Shown here: positions 7,486-17,081 of the stretch, one piece after another
Layout: the number at the start of each line of letters is the position of its first letter
Position numbering within the stretch: position 1 is the stretch's first letter
Source: AAA164-E04 sp964342825
GTDB lineage: Bacteria > Verrucomicrobiota > Verrucomicrobiia > Limisphaerales > AAA164-E04
DNA length: 64,000 bases
NCBI GenBank assembly: GCA_964342825.1
Contig: CAYFHO010000003.1
Location: forward strand, 62,001-126,000
Reading direction: 5' to 3'
Notes under the pieces: generated by a model
What the model was told of the DNA's origin: nothing
The model's database searches: none
What the model saw: the letters and a program-made list of their open reading frames with translations, nothing else
Translations under genes and position numbers: made by a program

Positions 7486-9774
7486 TCAGTGTTTCAGAAG
7501 TTTGACGAAATCATCCAAAGTATGAACCGGGCGCTGGCAAACGTAATCCTCGCAAACGTATGCAGTAGGTTTGCCTTCAATACGAACCACAGATTGAATG
7601 AAATCCAAGTGCTTGGATAGGTACGATTGACCTTCAGAGGCGTCGGCAAGCAGCAAAATTTTTCCCGGAATAAAACGTGAATGAAGTTCGCGTTGCATTT
7701 CAAGCAGTTCAGGGGAGTCAGGGTCAGCAGCGAATACAATTTGCCGGGTTGGATGGAGTGAGTGATCCAAAGCCACCAGCATTTGTGGCATGCCTGATGG
7801 TTGCTTGCTTAAATTGGCAGAAAAATAATCCAAAGCAGATTGAGCTTTCTGGAGCTTTGTTTCATCACCAAGAATATGACTCAGCCGCAGAAGATTCATT
7901 ACGGCGACGGAATTTGCCGAAGGTTCTGCACCATCATAATCATCTTTCATCCTTAACAGAAGATTCTTGCTTCCTGCTTGAGTTGCAAAATAACCCCCGT
8001 GCTTCGGATCCCAAAACATGGTGTCCTGTCGCGACTGAAGCTCTACCGCCCATTGGATCCACCTGATGTCAAAAGTGGTTTCGTACAAATCAAGCAGACC
8101 CTGGATTAAAAAAGCATGATCATCCAGGAATCCCTGAATTTCGGATCGCTCTCCACGATAGATACGATAAAGTGTCTGCTCTGATTCACTGTAGAGTTGT
8201 TCCTTGATGAAGGAAGCGGCTTTGACGGCTGCACTTTTGTATTTGGTCGCATTGGGTAAAATCTGCCCAGCCTTGGCAAAGGCGGTAATCATCAGGCCGT
8301 TCCATGCGGTGATGATCTTGTCATCAAGATGAGGTCTGGGGCGTTTGTCCCGCTCCGAATACAATTTTTGCCGGGCAGCATTGATGGCTTCTTCCACGAC
8401 TTCAGCATTTACCTGAAATTGGCCGGCAACTTCAGAAATGCTCAGGCGCTGAATCAATATGTTCTTATTCTTGAATTCGCCATGTGGATCACTTCCAAGA
8501 GGTGCATTTCCACCTTTGACAACTCCGTACATGGCATTGAACCAGGCGGCACTTTGCTCTCCCAGAATGTTGTTGATTTCTTCATGGCTCCAAACATAAA
8601 ACGCTCCTTCAGCATGGTCGGGCTTGCCGTGTTCAATCAGGCTGTCAGCATCTTCCGCTGAATAAAACCCGCCTTCATCCGATGTCATATCCCGGAGCAC
8701 GTAATCCAGTATATCTCGCACTACCTGAGCATATTCCTCTTTCCTGGTAATTTGAAATGCTTCGAGGTAAGCAACCGCTAACTGCGCTTGATCATAAAGC
8801 ATTTTTTCAAAATGAGGAACATGCCAGTGTCGATCTACGGCATACCGGTGGAACCCGCCTCCAAGGTGATCATTTATTCCTCCCTTAGCCATGACATCCA
8901 ATGTCTCCAGCGTCATGGATAAGGCTTCTTTTCCTTCATCCGATGTCCTGCCTTTACGAAACATGTGACGCAGAAGGAAATTGAAAGTCACGGGTCTAGG
9001 AAATTTAGGAGCAGCACCAAACCCCTTGTTTTCTGTATCGAATTGGGAGGCGATTCGCACATAAGCCTGGTCGAGAATTGATGGATCAAGTTTCGCGGAT
9101 GAAGTTGGAGTTGCAGTAAAAGCTTCACGCAACTTTTCAATCACCTCGTTACCACTATCAATTAAACGCTGTCGATCATTTTTCCAAGCGTCCCCGATCT
9201 GCCTGCAAATATCCGGAAACCCTGGTCGCCCAAACTTACCCTCTGGTGGAAAATAGGTTCCTCCCACGACAGGCTTAAGGTCCGGGGTCAACCAGACACT
9301 CATTGGCCAACCACCACTTCCTGTGGTCGCCTGAACAAATGTCATGTAGATCTTGTCCACATCAGGTCGCTCTTCCCTGTCCAGTTTGACGCAAACAAAA
9401 TGTTCGTTCATGACTTTGGCTATCTCCTCATTTTCAAACGACTCATGAGCCATCACATGACACCAATGACATGTGGAATATCCTATCGAAAGGAATATCA
9501 TTTTATTCTCGGATCGCGCCTTCTCGAATGCTTCCTCACCCCAAGGATACCAATCCACGGGGTTGTGGGCGTGTTGAAGCAGGTAAGGTGATTTTTCTTT
9601 GGCGAGTCGATTCGTAAAGCTCATGGCGCCTTCCTGTGTGGCTGCCTCTGCGTTGGACTTCTTCATGAAATGAAAACCAAGAAACAACGTACTCGTCGTG
9701 ATCACCATCGTGCCCAGAAATATCTGAAACGGCAAAATGGACTTGGGAGTGGTTTTGGATTCGCCTGGATTCAT
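7486..9774 (-). CDS. DUF255 thioredoxin-fold / glycoside-hydrolase-like protein (YyaL type)
   Basis: Homologue of the YyaL/spermatogenesis-associated protein 20 family. An N-terminal membrane segment (FQIFLGTMVITTSTLFLGFHF) is followed by the DUF255 thioredoxin fold with SPYLLQHAHNPVDWYPW, the redox-like STCHWCH motif and GGWPMSVWLTPDL. A long alpha/alpha-barrel domain follows, with GGINDHLGGGFHRYAVD, HWHVPHFEKMLYDQAQL and KIITAWNGLMI. The biochemical role of the family is not settled. The frame can be opened from a TTG at 9789, but the ATG at 9774 is preferred. Its stop is one base from the xseA start. The membrane anchor suggests an extracytoplasmic form. Confidence 0.9.
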   Translation of the reverse strand: MNPGESKTTPKSILPFQIFLGTMVITTSTLFLGFHFMKKSNAEAATQEGAMSFTNRLAKEKSPYLLQHAHNPVDWYPWGEEAFEKARSENKMIFLSIGYSTCHWCHVMAHESFENEEIAKVMNEHFVCVKLDREERPDVDKIYMTFVQATTGSGGWPMSVWLTPDLKPVVGGTYFPPEGKFGRPGFPDICRQIGDAWKNDRQRLIDSGNEVIEKLREAFTATPTSSAKLDPSILDQAYVRIASQFDTENKGFGAAPKFPRPVTFNFLLRHMFRKGRTSDEGKEALSMTLETLDVMAKGGINDHLGGGFHRYAVDRHWHVPHFEKMLYDQAQLAVAYLEAFQITRKEEYAQVVRDILDYVLRDMTSDEGGFYSAEDADSLIEHGKPDHAEGAFYVWSHEEINNILGEQSAAWFNAMYGVVKGGNAPLGSDPHGEFKNKNILIQRLSISEVAGQFQVNAEVVEEAINAARQKLYSERDKRPRPHLDDKIITAWNGLMITAFAKAGQILPNATKYKSAAVKAASFIKEQLYSESEQTLYRIYRGERSEIQGFLDDHAFLIQGLLDLYETTFDIRWIQWAVELQSRQDTMFWDPKHGGYFATQAGSKNLLLRMKDDYDGAEPSANSVAVMNLLRLSHILGDETKLQKAQSALDYFSANLSKQPSGMPQMLVALDHSLHPTRQIVFAADPDSPELLEMQRELHSRFIPGKILLLADASEGQSYLSKHLDFIQSVVRIEGKPTAYVCEDYVCQRPVHTLDDFVKLLKH

Positions 9775-9825
9775 TCCTGATCTAAACAAATTCTGTAATC
9801 GCGGTTATCCTCTGGTGCTGGTGAC

Positions 9826-10650
9826 TCAGTCTTCCAGCAATCGGATCTCAACCTTGCGGTATTCCACAGGATGACTTTCGGACTGCAAGGAGATGCTTCC
9901 ACCAAAAATCCGTGCATCGCCGCCGTTGGCTTCTATCAATAGTTTGGAATGCGGATCACCTTCATCCAACACCGGATGTGTCAGTTCGAAGACCGTTTCC
10001 CCCTCCATGATGCATTTGAGTGATTCATGGCCCCTCACTTCGACTTCCACGGTTACCCACTGCTCTCCATGATAAGTTTTGGAACTCGAGTTGGTGCAGT
10101 GCCGTTTGGTGAGTCTGCCATCTAATGAAATATGGGTACCAGGTGTGCAGATGTTGGCAGTGGACCTTTTATTTTTTCCGTCGCCGCCAAGTAACTGAAC
10201 TTCAATCGAAGCGGGAAAATCCTGATCCACATCCATTGTTTCAGGAAGCTCCCCATGTAGCATCAATCCACTGTTCCGGATCGCCCAACCAGGTCCACCT
10301 TTGACCTGTTGACCAACAAAACGGTATTCCGCTCGAAGTACATAATTGCTGTAAGGGGCATGATAAAACAAATGCCCAAAAGTCTCCTTGAATTCGGGGT
10401 AAGCCTTTGGATCATATCCCACCTTGAGAATCCCATCCTCAACCCGGAATGTGTTGCCATAGTTTTCACCCAGTTTGTGGTATCGGATCTTGGGGATCCA
10501 TCCATCGAGGTTCTTTCCATTGAATAACTGAATCCAACCTTCTTCAGACGATTCACCCTGAACATTTTGTGTTGAGAAAAAATAAGAAGTGGCAACGAAA
10601 GCTACCACTAGAAACGTTAAAAGCCGCTGAAAAGAAAAATTGGATTTCAT
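9826..10650 (-). CDS. Exported DUF1080 / 3-keto-disaccharide hydrolase domain protein
   Basis: Secreted protein of the DUF1080 family, a concanavalin-like fold recently linked to hydrolysis of 3-keto-glycosides and very abundant in Planctomycetota and Verrucomicrobiota. A signal peptide (RLLTFLVVAFVATSYFF...NVQG) precedes the hallmark WIQLFNGKNLDGWIPK. Later segments EDGILKVG, SNYVLRAEYRF and GGSISLQSESHPVEYRKVEI are typical of the family. The ATG at 10650 is preferred over a TTG at 10662. It lies 52 bases upstream of the DUF255 gene on the same strand and may share a transcript. The substrate cannot be read from the sequence. Confidence 0.88.
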   Translation of the reverse strand: MKSNFSFQRLLTFLVVAFVATSYFFSTQNVQGESSEEGWIQLFNGKNLDGWIPKIRYHKLGENYGNTFRVEDGILKVGYDPKAYPEFKETFGHLFYHAPYSNYVLRAEYRFVGQQVKGGPGWAIRNSGLMLHGELPETMDVDQDFPASIEVQLLGGDGKNKRSTANICTPGTHISLDGRLTKRHCTNSSSKTYHGEQWVTVEVEVRGHESLKCIMEGETVFELTHPVLDEGDPHSKLLIEANGGDARIFGGSISLQSESHPVEYRKVEIRLLED

Positions 10651-11191
10651 GGACAGATTCAATCAGGATTATGGTCGGGACACAAGCTCATGAAACAGAA
10701 TAAAGGAAGCTTACTGTGTTGAGATGTAACCCACTTAATTAGATGAGCTGCATCGTCGACCTGCACTGCTTGCTGCGAAAAGGTGATTACAAGACGCAAG
10801 TTCCCCGATAATCCAGACCATTCCGAGCGATGCTGATTATTTGAGCAAAGGGGGCACCCGCTCTGTTGCGTGGTTCCTATCTCTCAGTAACGGAGAGGCA
10901 TAAATAATTTGGAAATGTGGAAAATTTATGATGATTGCAAGGGCACCTGGGTTATCACCTCATTAAAGAAACACATCCTGATGGATGAACCCCAACAAAA
11001 ACATCCGATGACATTAGCGGGTAGATGCGGAGGACAGTGCTTGTTTTGGGATTCAGGAAAAGCAAAACCCAACATTCCCTTGCCTGATTTGATAAAACCC
11101 CAATTATTCATTACGCTGATCAAAAAATGACCTTCAACAAGCTTTAAGATTTAAGGACGAAGACATTTGGAAAAATCGTTACCTCTAACCA
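10651..11191. other. Intergenic region without a supported gene
   Basis: About 540 bases between divergent genes, expected to hold promoters for both sides. A 73-codon frame at 10909-11130 has no ribosome site and no recognisable features. A sequence TGTAACCCACTT near 10724 resembles only the first half of the motif found upstream of the kinase genes. I see no clear terminator or RNA gene. Confidence 0.5.
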
Positions 11192-11524
11192 ATGAGTAAT
11201 CGAAGAGAAGAAAAAATGGTTGCTGGATTTTTGGCAACGATTACCTACGGGATCATCGCTTTGCCCACAGTGGTTGCCGGATGGTCAAAGTGGCCTCCAA
11301 GATTTTCTTTGTCGTCGGCATTATTGGCCCCTTTCGGACAAATTGCCGTGCAACACAATTCGAGTGCTTCTGTGGCCTTCCTTTTAACCATTATTCCAAT
11401 GATTACCTTGGGTATGCTGATTACCAAATCCTGGGTTGCACAGCAGGTTCAACGTAGCCTGATTTGGTCAATAGTTATTTATTTTGCTGCCGTCATCGCT
11501 GCCATTTTTTTGAGCAACTCATAA
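11192..11524 (+). CDS. Small integral membrane protein of unknown function
   Basis: 110 residues with three hydrophobic helices (about residues 10-28, 62-82 and 90-107), so probably an inner-membrane protein. It has no recognisable family motif. The ATG at 11216 (residue 9) is preceded by a purine-rich GAAGAGAAGAAA stretch and could be the true start. It stands on the same strand as the downstream cytochrome/DUF1549 gene, 105-170 bases away depending on that gene's start, but nothing shows that they are linked. Coding status rests on the coherent transmembrane pattern. Confidence 0.55.
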   Translation: MSNRREEKMVAGFLATITYGIIALPTVVAGWSKWPPRFSLSSALLAPFGQIAVQHNSSASVAFLLTIIPMITLGMLITKSWVAQQVQRSLIWSIVIYFAAVIAAIFLSNS

Positions 11525-11694
11525 TGCACTTATCTGATTCTCTACCTGGTGCACACCACTTCGGGTTTGAAAAAAACGTTCCCAAAAACATACTGACAAA
11601 ATATGCACGTTTACTATGATTCGAATCAATGAATCCAGCTAGACGCACACCTGCTCCATGCACAATTTTCGGGCATTCAGGTCCGCTTTGTCCA

Positions 11695-14388
11695 ATGAAG
11701 CCTGTGATTATCTCAATGGTATTAATTCTTTGGGCACTCATTCTTTATTCCGAAGAACCCACCGAAGGAGAAAAACTCTTTGCCCTGAAAGTTAAACCGC
11801 TTTTTGCTGAAAAATGCATGGCATGCCATGGAGCTGATCCAGAAAAAATCAAGGGGGGATTCGACATGAGTACGTTGGATACGATCCTAAAGGGTGGCGA
11901 AAGTTTCGGGGACGAAGTCCTCATTTCAGGAAAAGGTGAAGATAGTTTCCTTTATAAACTCACTACTCGAACCATCGAAGACTATGAAATGCCCCCAAAG
12001 GAAGCAGACAAGCTTTCGCAGGAGCAAACCTGGTGGATCCGAGATTGGATCAACGCTGGTGCTCCCTGGCCTGATGACACACTTGTCGCCCAAATTCAGG
12101 ATCAATACGGTGAGGGTGTCAAAGCTCCCACTTCGGGTGGACTGGATGAGGAATGGACCCAACGTCGTTACAATCCCGAGCACCTCTGGGCCTACCAACC
12201 ACTCCATGTGGAAACACCGCCTCAAGACAGTCATCCCATTGATTGGTTTATTAATCGTAAACTCAAAAACTCAGGCATGCGTGCGGCGAATGAGGCTGAT
12301 ACAATCGAACTCGCACGACGCCTGAGTTTTGGACTCACAGGATTGCCGCCAGCTCCCAAGCAGGTACGTAAGTTCACTTCCAACCGAAAGAAGGACCCCA
12401 AAAAAGCGGTCCGCAAATACGCAAAGCAGCTCATGAAGTCTGAACATTATGGTGAACATTTTGGACGACAGTGGCTGGATGTAGCCCGTTATGCAGACAC
12501 AGCTGGATTTGCAAACGATTATTCACGCCCCAATGCCTGGCGGTATCGCGATTATGTGATCCGTTCTTTCAATTTGGATAAACCATATGATCAGTTTGTT
12601 CGCGAACAGTTGGCTGGTGACGAGATCGACTCCTCAGATCCCGAGAAACTCATTGCAACTGGTTTCCTTCGTATGGGCCCCTGGGAGCAAACCGGTATGA
12701 GTGTGTTCAAAGTCACACGACAACAATGGTTGGATGATGTGACGGATTCAGTGGGTCAAACTTTTTTGGGCCATGCACTCCAGTGTGCCAAATGCCATGA
12801 TCACAAATTCGACCCCATTCCGACCAGAGATTACTACAGCATGATGGCCGTATTCTCGACGACTCAGTTTGCAGAAAGAGAGGCACCGTTCCTTGAAAAG
12901 GAAAACAAAACAGGGTTCAAAGCCATTCAGAATTGGACCCAGGCAAAGATCGAGGCCTATCAGCGGCAGCACAAAGCACTGCAAGAACAAGTTAATCGAA
13001 ATCGAACAAAGGAAACGGGAGATGCAAAAATTGGAGATAACGGACTGGACCCGGGAGATGAAGCCTCTTTGGCCCGCATGAACAAGAATATTTCACGGCA
13101 CAAATGGGAATTGGACAAAACGCTCCCTATCGCATTTTCGGTTCACACGGGTAAAACTGTTCAAAGAAACAACGTCAGCAGCCGAATTCCTTTACCAGAT
13201 GATCCGTGGAAGAAAGGGTATATTGAGAAAGATACGATACTGATGGGGGGAAGCGCTTTTGCGCCTGGTGAGCCTGTGCATCCGGGAGCCTTGAGCGTCG
13301 CAGAACTCCTCGGGGGAATGAAGAGCTCCTCATTCCCTGAAGGAAAAGGCCAACGCAGAAAAGCTCTTGCCGATTGGGTCACTGATCCCAAAAATCCTCT
13401 CACGGCCAGAGTGATGGTGAACCGCGTCTGGTCCTGGCACTTTGGAAAAGGAATCGCTGGCAATCCAAACAATTTTGGAGCAACCGGAAGCTTGCCAACC
13501 CACCCGGCACTCCTGGATTTCCTGGCAGATTGGTTTATAAAAAATGATTGGTCGGTGAAAAAGCTGAATGAACTCATCATTACTTCGTCTGCGTATCAAC
13601 GAAGTTCTCGTCACCCGGAGCCAGACCTGCTTTCAACAAAGGATCCTAAGGGCGAGCTTTACGCAACTTTCAAGCCAAGGCGACTGACAGCAGAGGAATT
13701 GCGCGATGCGATGCTAAGTACGAGTGGGGAACTCAATCGTCAGGTGGGAGGTGTCCCTTGTCGTCCAGAAATCAATGAAGAAGTAGCTCTTCAACCCAGG
13801 CAAATCATGGGAGGGACTGCCTCTGTTTACGAGCCAGACCCACTTCCTGCCCAAAGAAATCGTCGCAGTGTGTATGCGGAAAAAATCCGAGGACTACGCG
13901 ATCCTTTTCTGGAAACCTTCAATCAGCCAGGACCGGACAAATCTTGTGAAATGAGGGAAAATTCTACGGTGGCCCCACAGGCTTTGACTTTATTCAACAG
14001 CGAAGAAATTCATGATCGTGCCTTGGCCTTTGCCTCTCGATTGTTGAATGAAAAGGAGCAACCCAAAGCGGTTGTCAAGCGCGCCTTTGCTCTGGCCTTG
14101 GGACGTCCACCCTCGGCTGAAGAATTAAGGGTTTGCCTCCAGCATTGGAACAAAGCCACTCTGGAGGAATCATCCATAGATTACGAACCATCTGTTTTTC
14201 CAGTCGATATCAAGAGAACAGTCATGGCTGAGAAAACGGGCCAACCCTATGACTTTATCGAATCCAGACCTGCGTACCGTAATTATGTTCCAGACCTTCA
14301 GCCATGCGATACGGATCCACGTACTCGTGGATTAGCCCAGGTTTGTCTGGTTTTGTTCAACCTGAACGAATTTGCCTATATCGATTAA
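11695..14388 (+). CDS. Planctomycete-type cytochrome c, DUF1549 and DUF1553 protein
   Basis: Large exported protein with three family regions in order. The first is a planctomycete-type cytochrome c domain with one CMACH haem site (FALKVKPLFAEKCMACHG). Next is DUF1549 (WFINRKLKNSGM...LARRLSFGLTGLPP...YGEHFGRQWLDVARYADT). Last is DUF1553 (NPLTARVMVNRVWSWHFG...LNELIITSSAYQRSS...RRLTAEELRDAMLSTSG). A second possible haem site CAKCH lies in the middle (QCAKCHDHKFDPIPT). ATG 11695 gives a better signal peptide (KPVIISMVLILWALILYS) than ATG 11629. It is followed by a DUF1501 gene, a pairing found repeatedly in PVC genomes and thought to act in the periplasm, perhaps in polysaccharide oxidation. Exact function unknown. 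Confidence 0.9.
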   Translation: MKPVIISMVLILWALILYSEEPTEGEKLFALKVKPLFAEKCMACHGADPEKIKGGFDMSTLDTILKGGESFGDEVLISGKGEDSFLYKLTTRTIEDYEMPPKEADKLSQEQTWWIRDWINAGAPWPDDTLVAQIQDQYGEGVKAPTSGGLDEEWTQRRYNPEHLWAYQPLHVETPPQDSHPIDWFINRKLKNSGMRAANEADTIELARRLSFGLTGLPPAPKQVRKFTSNRKKDPKKAVRKYAKQLMKSEHYGEHFGRQWLDVARYADTAGFANDYSRPNAWRYRDYVIRSFNLDKPYDQFVREQLAGDEIDSSDPEKLIATGFLRMGPWEQTGMSVFKVTRQQWLDDVTDSVGQTFLGHALQCAKCHDHKFDPIPTRDYYSMMAVFSTTQFAEREAPFLEKENKTGFKAIQNWTQAKIEAYQRQHKALQEQVNRNRTKETGDAKIGDNGLDPGDEASLARMNKNISRHKWELDKTLPIAFSVHTGKTVQRNNVSSRIPLPDDPWKKGYIEKDTILMGGSAFAPGEPVHPGALSVAELLGGMKSSSFPEGKGQRRKALADWVTDPKNPLTARVMVNRVWSWHFGKGIAGNPNNFGATGSLPTHPALLDFLADWFIKNDWSVKKLNELIITSSAYQRSSRHPEPDLLSTKDPKGELYATFKPRRLTAEELRDAMLSTSGELNRQVGGVPCRPEINEEVALQPRQIMGGTASVYEPDPLPAQRNRRSVYAEKIRGLRDPFLETFNQPGPDKSCEMRENSTVAPQALTLFNSEEIHDRALAFASRLLNEKEQPKAVVKRAFALALGRPPSAEELRVCLQHWNKATLEESSIDYEPSVFPVDIKRTVMAEKTGQPYDFIESRPAYRNYVPDLQPCDTDPRTRGLAQVCLVLFNLNEFAYID

Positions 14389-14425
14389 AAGCAGCTCGCC
14401 TGTAAACTATTTAAATTCAAAAACC

Positions 14426-15823
14426 ATGAAACCATCCCGCATCATTACACAGCCAAGTCGTCGCGACTTCCTTTACGGATTGGGAGCCGGACTGGGTGCT
14501 GTTGCTTTTAGCTCCATGTTGAATGGAGCGAACTCCAAACCCACTTCACCGCACCATGCCGCACGTGCTAAAAGATGCATTTTTCTAATGATGGAAGGAG
14601 GGCCATCGCACATTGACACCTTTGATCCCAAACCCGAATTAACAAGGCGACACCTGCAAGAATTTTCAAGGTCGGGAGAAATGGAAAGTGCCATGTCTTC
14701 AGGCAAAAGGTATTTTGTCAAAAGCCCATTTGATTTCATCAAAGCCGGACAGAATGGAACGGACATTTGTTCGCAATGGGTTCATTTGAAAGATTGTGTG
14801 GATGACATGTGCTTTTTTCGCGGTGCACAAGTCGAATCGGTCAATCACCCAACTGCCTGCTATCATGTGAACACCGGAAATCGATTCGGCGGAGACCCTG
14901 CGATTGGGGCATGGATGACTTACGGATTAGGAACCCTGAATCAAAATCTACCCGGATTTGTCGTTTTACCCAGAACAAGCTACCCGCAAGGTGGGCCTGC
15001 AAATTGGTCGAACGGCTTCCTGCCCGCACAATTTCAGGGCACTCCGTTTCGTGCCAAGGGTAGCCCGATTCTGGACTTGAATCCACCCCATGGCACGTCA
15101 CCGATCCGCCAAAGAAGCAACCTCGACTTGTTAAGCAAACTAAATACGAAACACCTCGAGGCAAGGCCTGGGCGAAGCGAACTGGAAGCTCGCATGCAGT
15201 CCTATGAATTGGCGTTTCGCATGCAATCCGAGGTCCCCGAAGTGCTGGATCTGAAAGCCGAAAACCAGGCAACGCTAGATCTGTATGGCATAGGGCAATC
15301 CAACACTGACGCATTCGGTAGAAAATGCCTGATGGCCCGTCGACTCATTGAGAAAGGGGTTCGATTTGTTCAAGCCTACGCCGGTAACTGGGATAGTCAT
15401 GACTATATTGAAAGAGCACATGGCAACCTGATCCACTCGGTCGACCGCCCTATAGCAGGTCTGCTGAAAGATCTGAAAAACAGGGGATTATTGGAAGAAA
15501 CATTGGTCTTTTTCTGCGGAGAATTTGGACGTACCCCAGACAACGGTCTGCGTGGAGGTGGAAAATCCTATGGCCGTGACCATAATGCCAAAGCAATGGC
15601 GATGTGGTTTGCCGGAGGCGGAACCAAAGGAGGCCACACTATAGGTGCGACCGACGAAATAGGGGCGGAAGCGGTCGAAAACGTACACCACATCCGCGAT
15701 GTTCATGTTACCCTGCTTCATCTTCTCGGACTGGATGACAATAAATTAACCTACTACCATGCCGGTAGGTTCAAACAACTCAGTCAGTTTGGTGGACAGG
15801 TGATTCAGGAAATTATAGCATGA
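14426..15823 (+). CDS. Tat-exported DUF1501 protein
   Basis: DUF1501 protein of alkaline-phosphatase/sulfatase-like fold. The N-terminus carries a twin-arginine signal (PSRRDFLYGLGAGLGAVAFSS), so it is exported folded. Characteristic pieces are CIFLMMEGGPSHIDTFDPKP, GARFVQAYAGNWDSHD-like KGVRFVQAYAGNWDSHD, FFCGEFGRTPDNG and GRDHNAKAMAMWFAGGGTKGG. The frame is open from 14372, inside the upstream gene, but ATG 14426 starts just before the Tat motif and is preferred. It follows the DUF1549/DUF1553 gene by 37 bases and almost certainly works with it. The fabD start lies 5 bases after its stop. Confidence 0.92.
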   Translation: MKPSRIITQPSRRDFLYGLGAGLGAVAFSSMLNGANSKPTSPHHAARAKRCIFLMMEGGPSHIDTFDPKPELTRRHLQEFSRSGEMESAMSSGKRYFVKSPFDFIKAGQNGTDICSQWVHLKDCVDDMCFFRGAQVESVNHPTACYHVNTGNRFGGDPAIGAWMTYGLGTLNQNLPGFVVLPRTSYPQGGPANWSNGFLPAQFQGTPFRAKGSPILDLNPPHGTSPIRQRSNLDLLSKLNTKHLEARPGRSELEARMQSYELAFRMQSEVPEVLDLKAENQATLDLYGIGQSNTDAFGRKCLMARRLIEKGVRFVQAYAGNWDSHDYIERAHGNLIHSVDRPIAGLLKDLKNRGLLEETLVFFCGEFGRTPDNGLRGGGKSYGRDHNAKAMAMWFAGGGTKGGHTIGATDEIGAEAVENVHHIRDVHVTLLHLLGLDDNKLTYYHAGRFKQLSQFGGQVIQEIIA

Positions 15824-15827
15824 ACGG

Positions 15828-16685
15828 ATGACTGAGACATCGACATTAATTCATGTTTTCCCCGGCCAAGGTTCTCAAAAGAAAGGCATGGGAGAGGGAT
15901 TATTTGAACAATTCCCCGACATCACCGCGGCGGCGAATGCAGTTCTCGGGTATTCCATAAAGGACCTTTGCCTTGAAGATGCCAATGATCAACTGAATTT
16001 AACGCAGTTCACTCAACCTGCACTCTACACCGTCAACGCCCTGACCTATCTCAATCTTAAGCAGGAATCCAACCCTGCACCTGACTTTGTAGCTGGACAC
16101 AGTCTGGGGGAATACAATGCTTTGCTGGCAGCGGGTGTTTTTGATTTTGAGACTGGTTTAAAATTGGTGCAAAAGCGTGGTGCCTTGATGGCCGAAGCCA
16201 AAGGTGGTGGAATGGCTGCCGTTCTTGGAATGCCTATTGCAGAAATCGAAGCAGTCATCAAAAGCCATGGCAGCAAGGAAGTCGGGATCGCCAATCTCAA
16301 CGCGCCTCAGCAAACTGTCCTGACAGGCAGTAAAGAAGCCATCCTCGACATTAAAACCGCTTTTGAATCAGCAGGAGCGAAAAGATACATTCCGCTCAAA
16401 GTGAGTGGAGCCTTTCATTCCCCCTTCATGGAACCCGCCCGTCAGGAGTTTTCAAATTTTCTCAAGACCTTCACCTTCAATCCACCTGCGATTCCAGTGA
16501 TCTCCAATGTGGAAGCTGCCCCTTACCCAGACGAAGGCATCGCAAACCTGCTGGCACAACAAATCACCTCTCCAGTTCGCTGGGTTGAAACCATCCAGTA
16601 CCTCAAGCAACAACCCAATCCCGAGTTCCACGAAGTCGGCCCCGGAAAAGTCCTCCAAGGGCTAATCCGTCAAATCACCATTTGA
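15828..16685 (+). CDS. fabD: Malonyl-CoA:ACP transacylase
   Basis: Transfers malonyl groups from CoA to acyl carrier protein for fatty acid synthesis in the cytoplasm. It shows the family hallmarks FPGQGSQKKGMG near the N-terminus, the nucleophile elbow GHSLGEYNAL (Ser about residue 90), QKRGALM with the substrate-binding Arg, and the catalytic His in SGAFHSPFM; it ends GPGKVLQGLIRQ. Length (285) is normal for the family. It begins four bases after the DUF1501 stop, so it probably shares that transcript, although no other fab gene is nearby. The accessory region begins directly after its stop. Confidence 0.95.
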   Translation: MTETSTLIHVFPGQGSQKKGMGEGLFEQFPDITAAANAVLGYSIKDLCLEDANDQLNLTQFTQPALYTVNALTYLNLKQESNPAPDFVAGHSLGEYNALLAAGVFDFETGLKLVQKRGALMAEAKGGGMAAVLGMPIAEIEAVIKSHGSKEVGIANLNAPQQTVLTGSKEAILDIKTAFESAGAKRYIPLKVSGAFHSPFMEPARQEFSNFLKTFTFNPPAIPVISNVEAAPYPDEGIANLLAQQITSPVRWVETIQYLKQQPNPEFHEVGPGKVLQGLIRQITI

Positions 16686-16742
16686 TGGTACTGGACCAAG
16701 GATTGGGATGAGAGCTAATCACCGATTTCCCAATCCATGAAA

Positions 16743-16791
16743 TCCCCAAACGTCGTAATCCCGAACCAATGCGAAAATAAAGTGTTGGAAA
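16743..16791 (+). repeat. Direct repeat R1 (49 bp), outer copy
   Basis: Identical at 48 of 49 positions to 18144-18192; the difference is G versus C at the 40th base. It ends with TGTTGGAAA, the unit found in tandem inside both ends of the tRNA island. It lies 57 bases after fabD and, with the second copy, encloses the toxin-antitoxin remnant and the tRNA fragment. Confidence 0.95.
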
Positions 16792-16868
16792 AACGAATTC
16801 TGGCGACAGGCAGGCACCATACTGCACCTGCTCGAGTGAAAAGTTTATCGAACGAAGGCAACGTCAAT

Positions 16869-17081
16869 CTACAGTTCCTCTTTTGATACAGACCGAGTCA
16901 CCGTTTGACCTCCTTTTGTTGGGATTCTCGTGACCATACGTTCGGGATGCTGCCGTTGGTTAGCGCGTGCGGCTTCGGCAATCTTTCGAAAATCGTATCC
17001 GTGTTTTGCAGCATTCTGCTCTTTCAACCTGCGCACGTCTTCAATGATCGAATCCTTCGTTTCTTCAACTATCGCGTTCAT
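16869..17081 (-). CDS. Small protein downstream of a PIN-toxin gene, unknown function
   Basis: 70 residues starting MNAIVEETKDSIIEDVRRLK, then a basic region (HGYDFRKIAEAARANQRQHP, ERMVTRIPTKGG). It is mostly helical and charged, without membrane segments. The ATG at 17081 overlaps the end of the PIN-toxin frame by 17 bases, so it is the third gene of an antitoxin-toxin-small-protein operon. A TTG at 17087 is an alternative start. From memory, similar short proteins occur beside PIN genes in other bacteria, but no role is known to me. Its frame is intact even though the toxin frame is interrupted. Confidence 0.6.
   Translation of the reverse strand: MNAIVEETKDSIIEDVRRLKEQNAAKHGYDFRKIAEAARANQRQHPERMVTRIPTKGGQTVTRSVSKEEL

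Noticed and set aside
10909..11130. 73-codon open frame in the gap after the DUF1080 gene
   Set aside because: No ribosome site, no family features, and an equally long frame on the opposite strand.
16686..16692. TGGTACT right after the fabD stop, matching the first seven bases of the tRNA attachment core
   Set aside because: Seven bases is too short to distinguish from chance; it would only be of interest if relatives show a longer match.
16700..16736. Inverted repeat GGATTGGGA / TCCCAATCC after fabD as a terminator
   Set aside because: The loop is 19 bases and there is no T-run after it, so it is not a convincing terminator.
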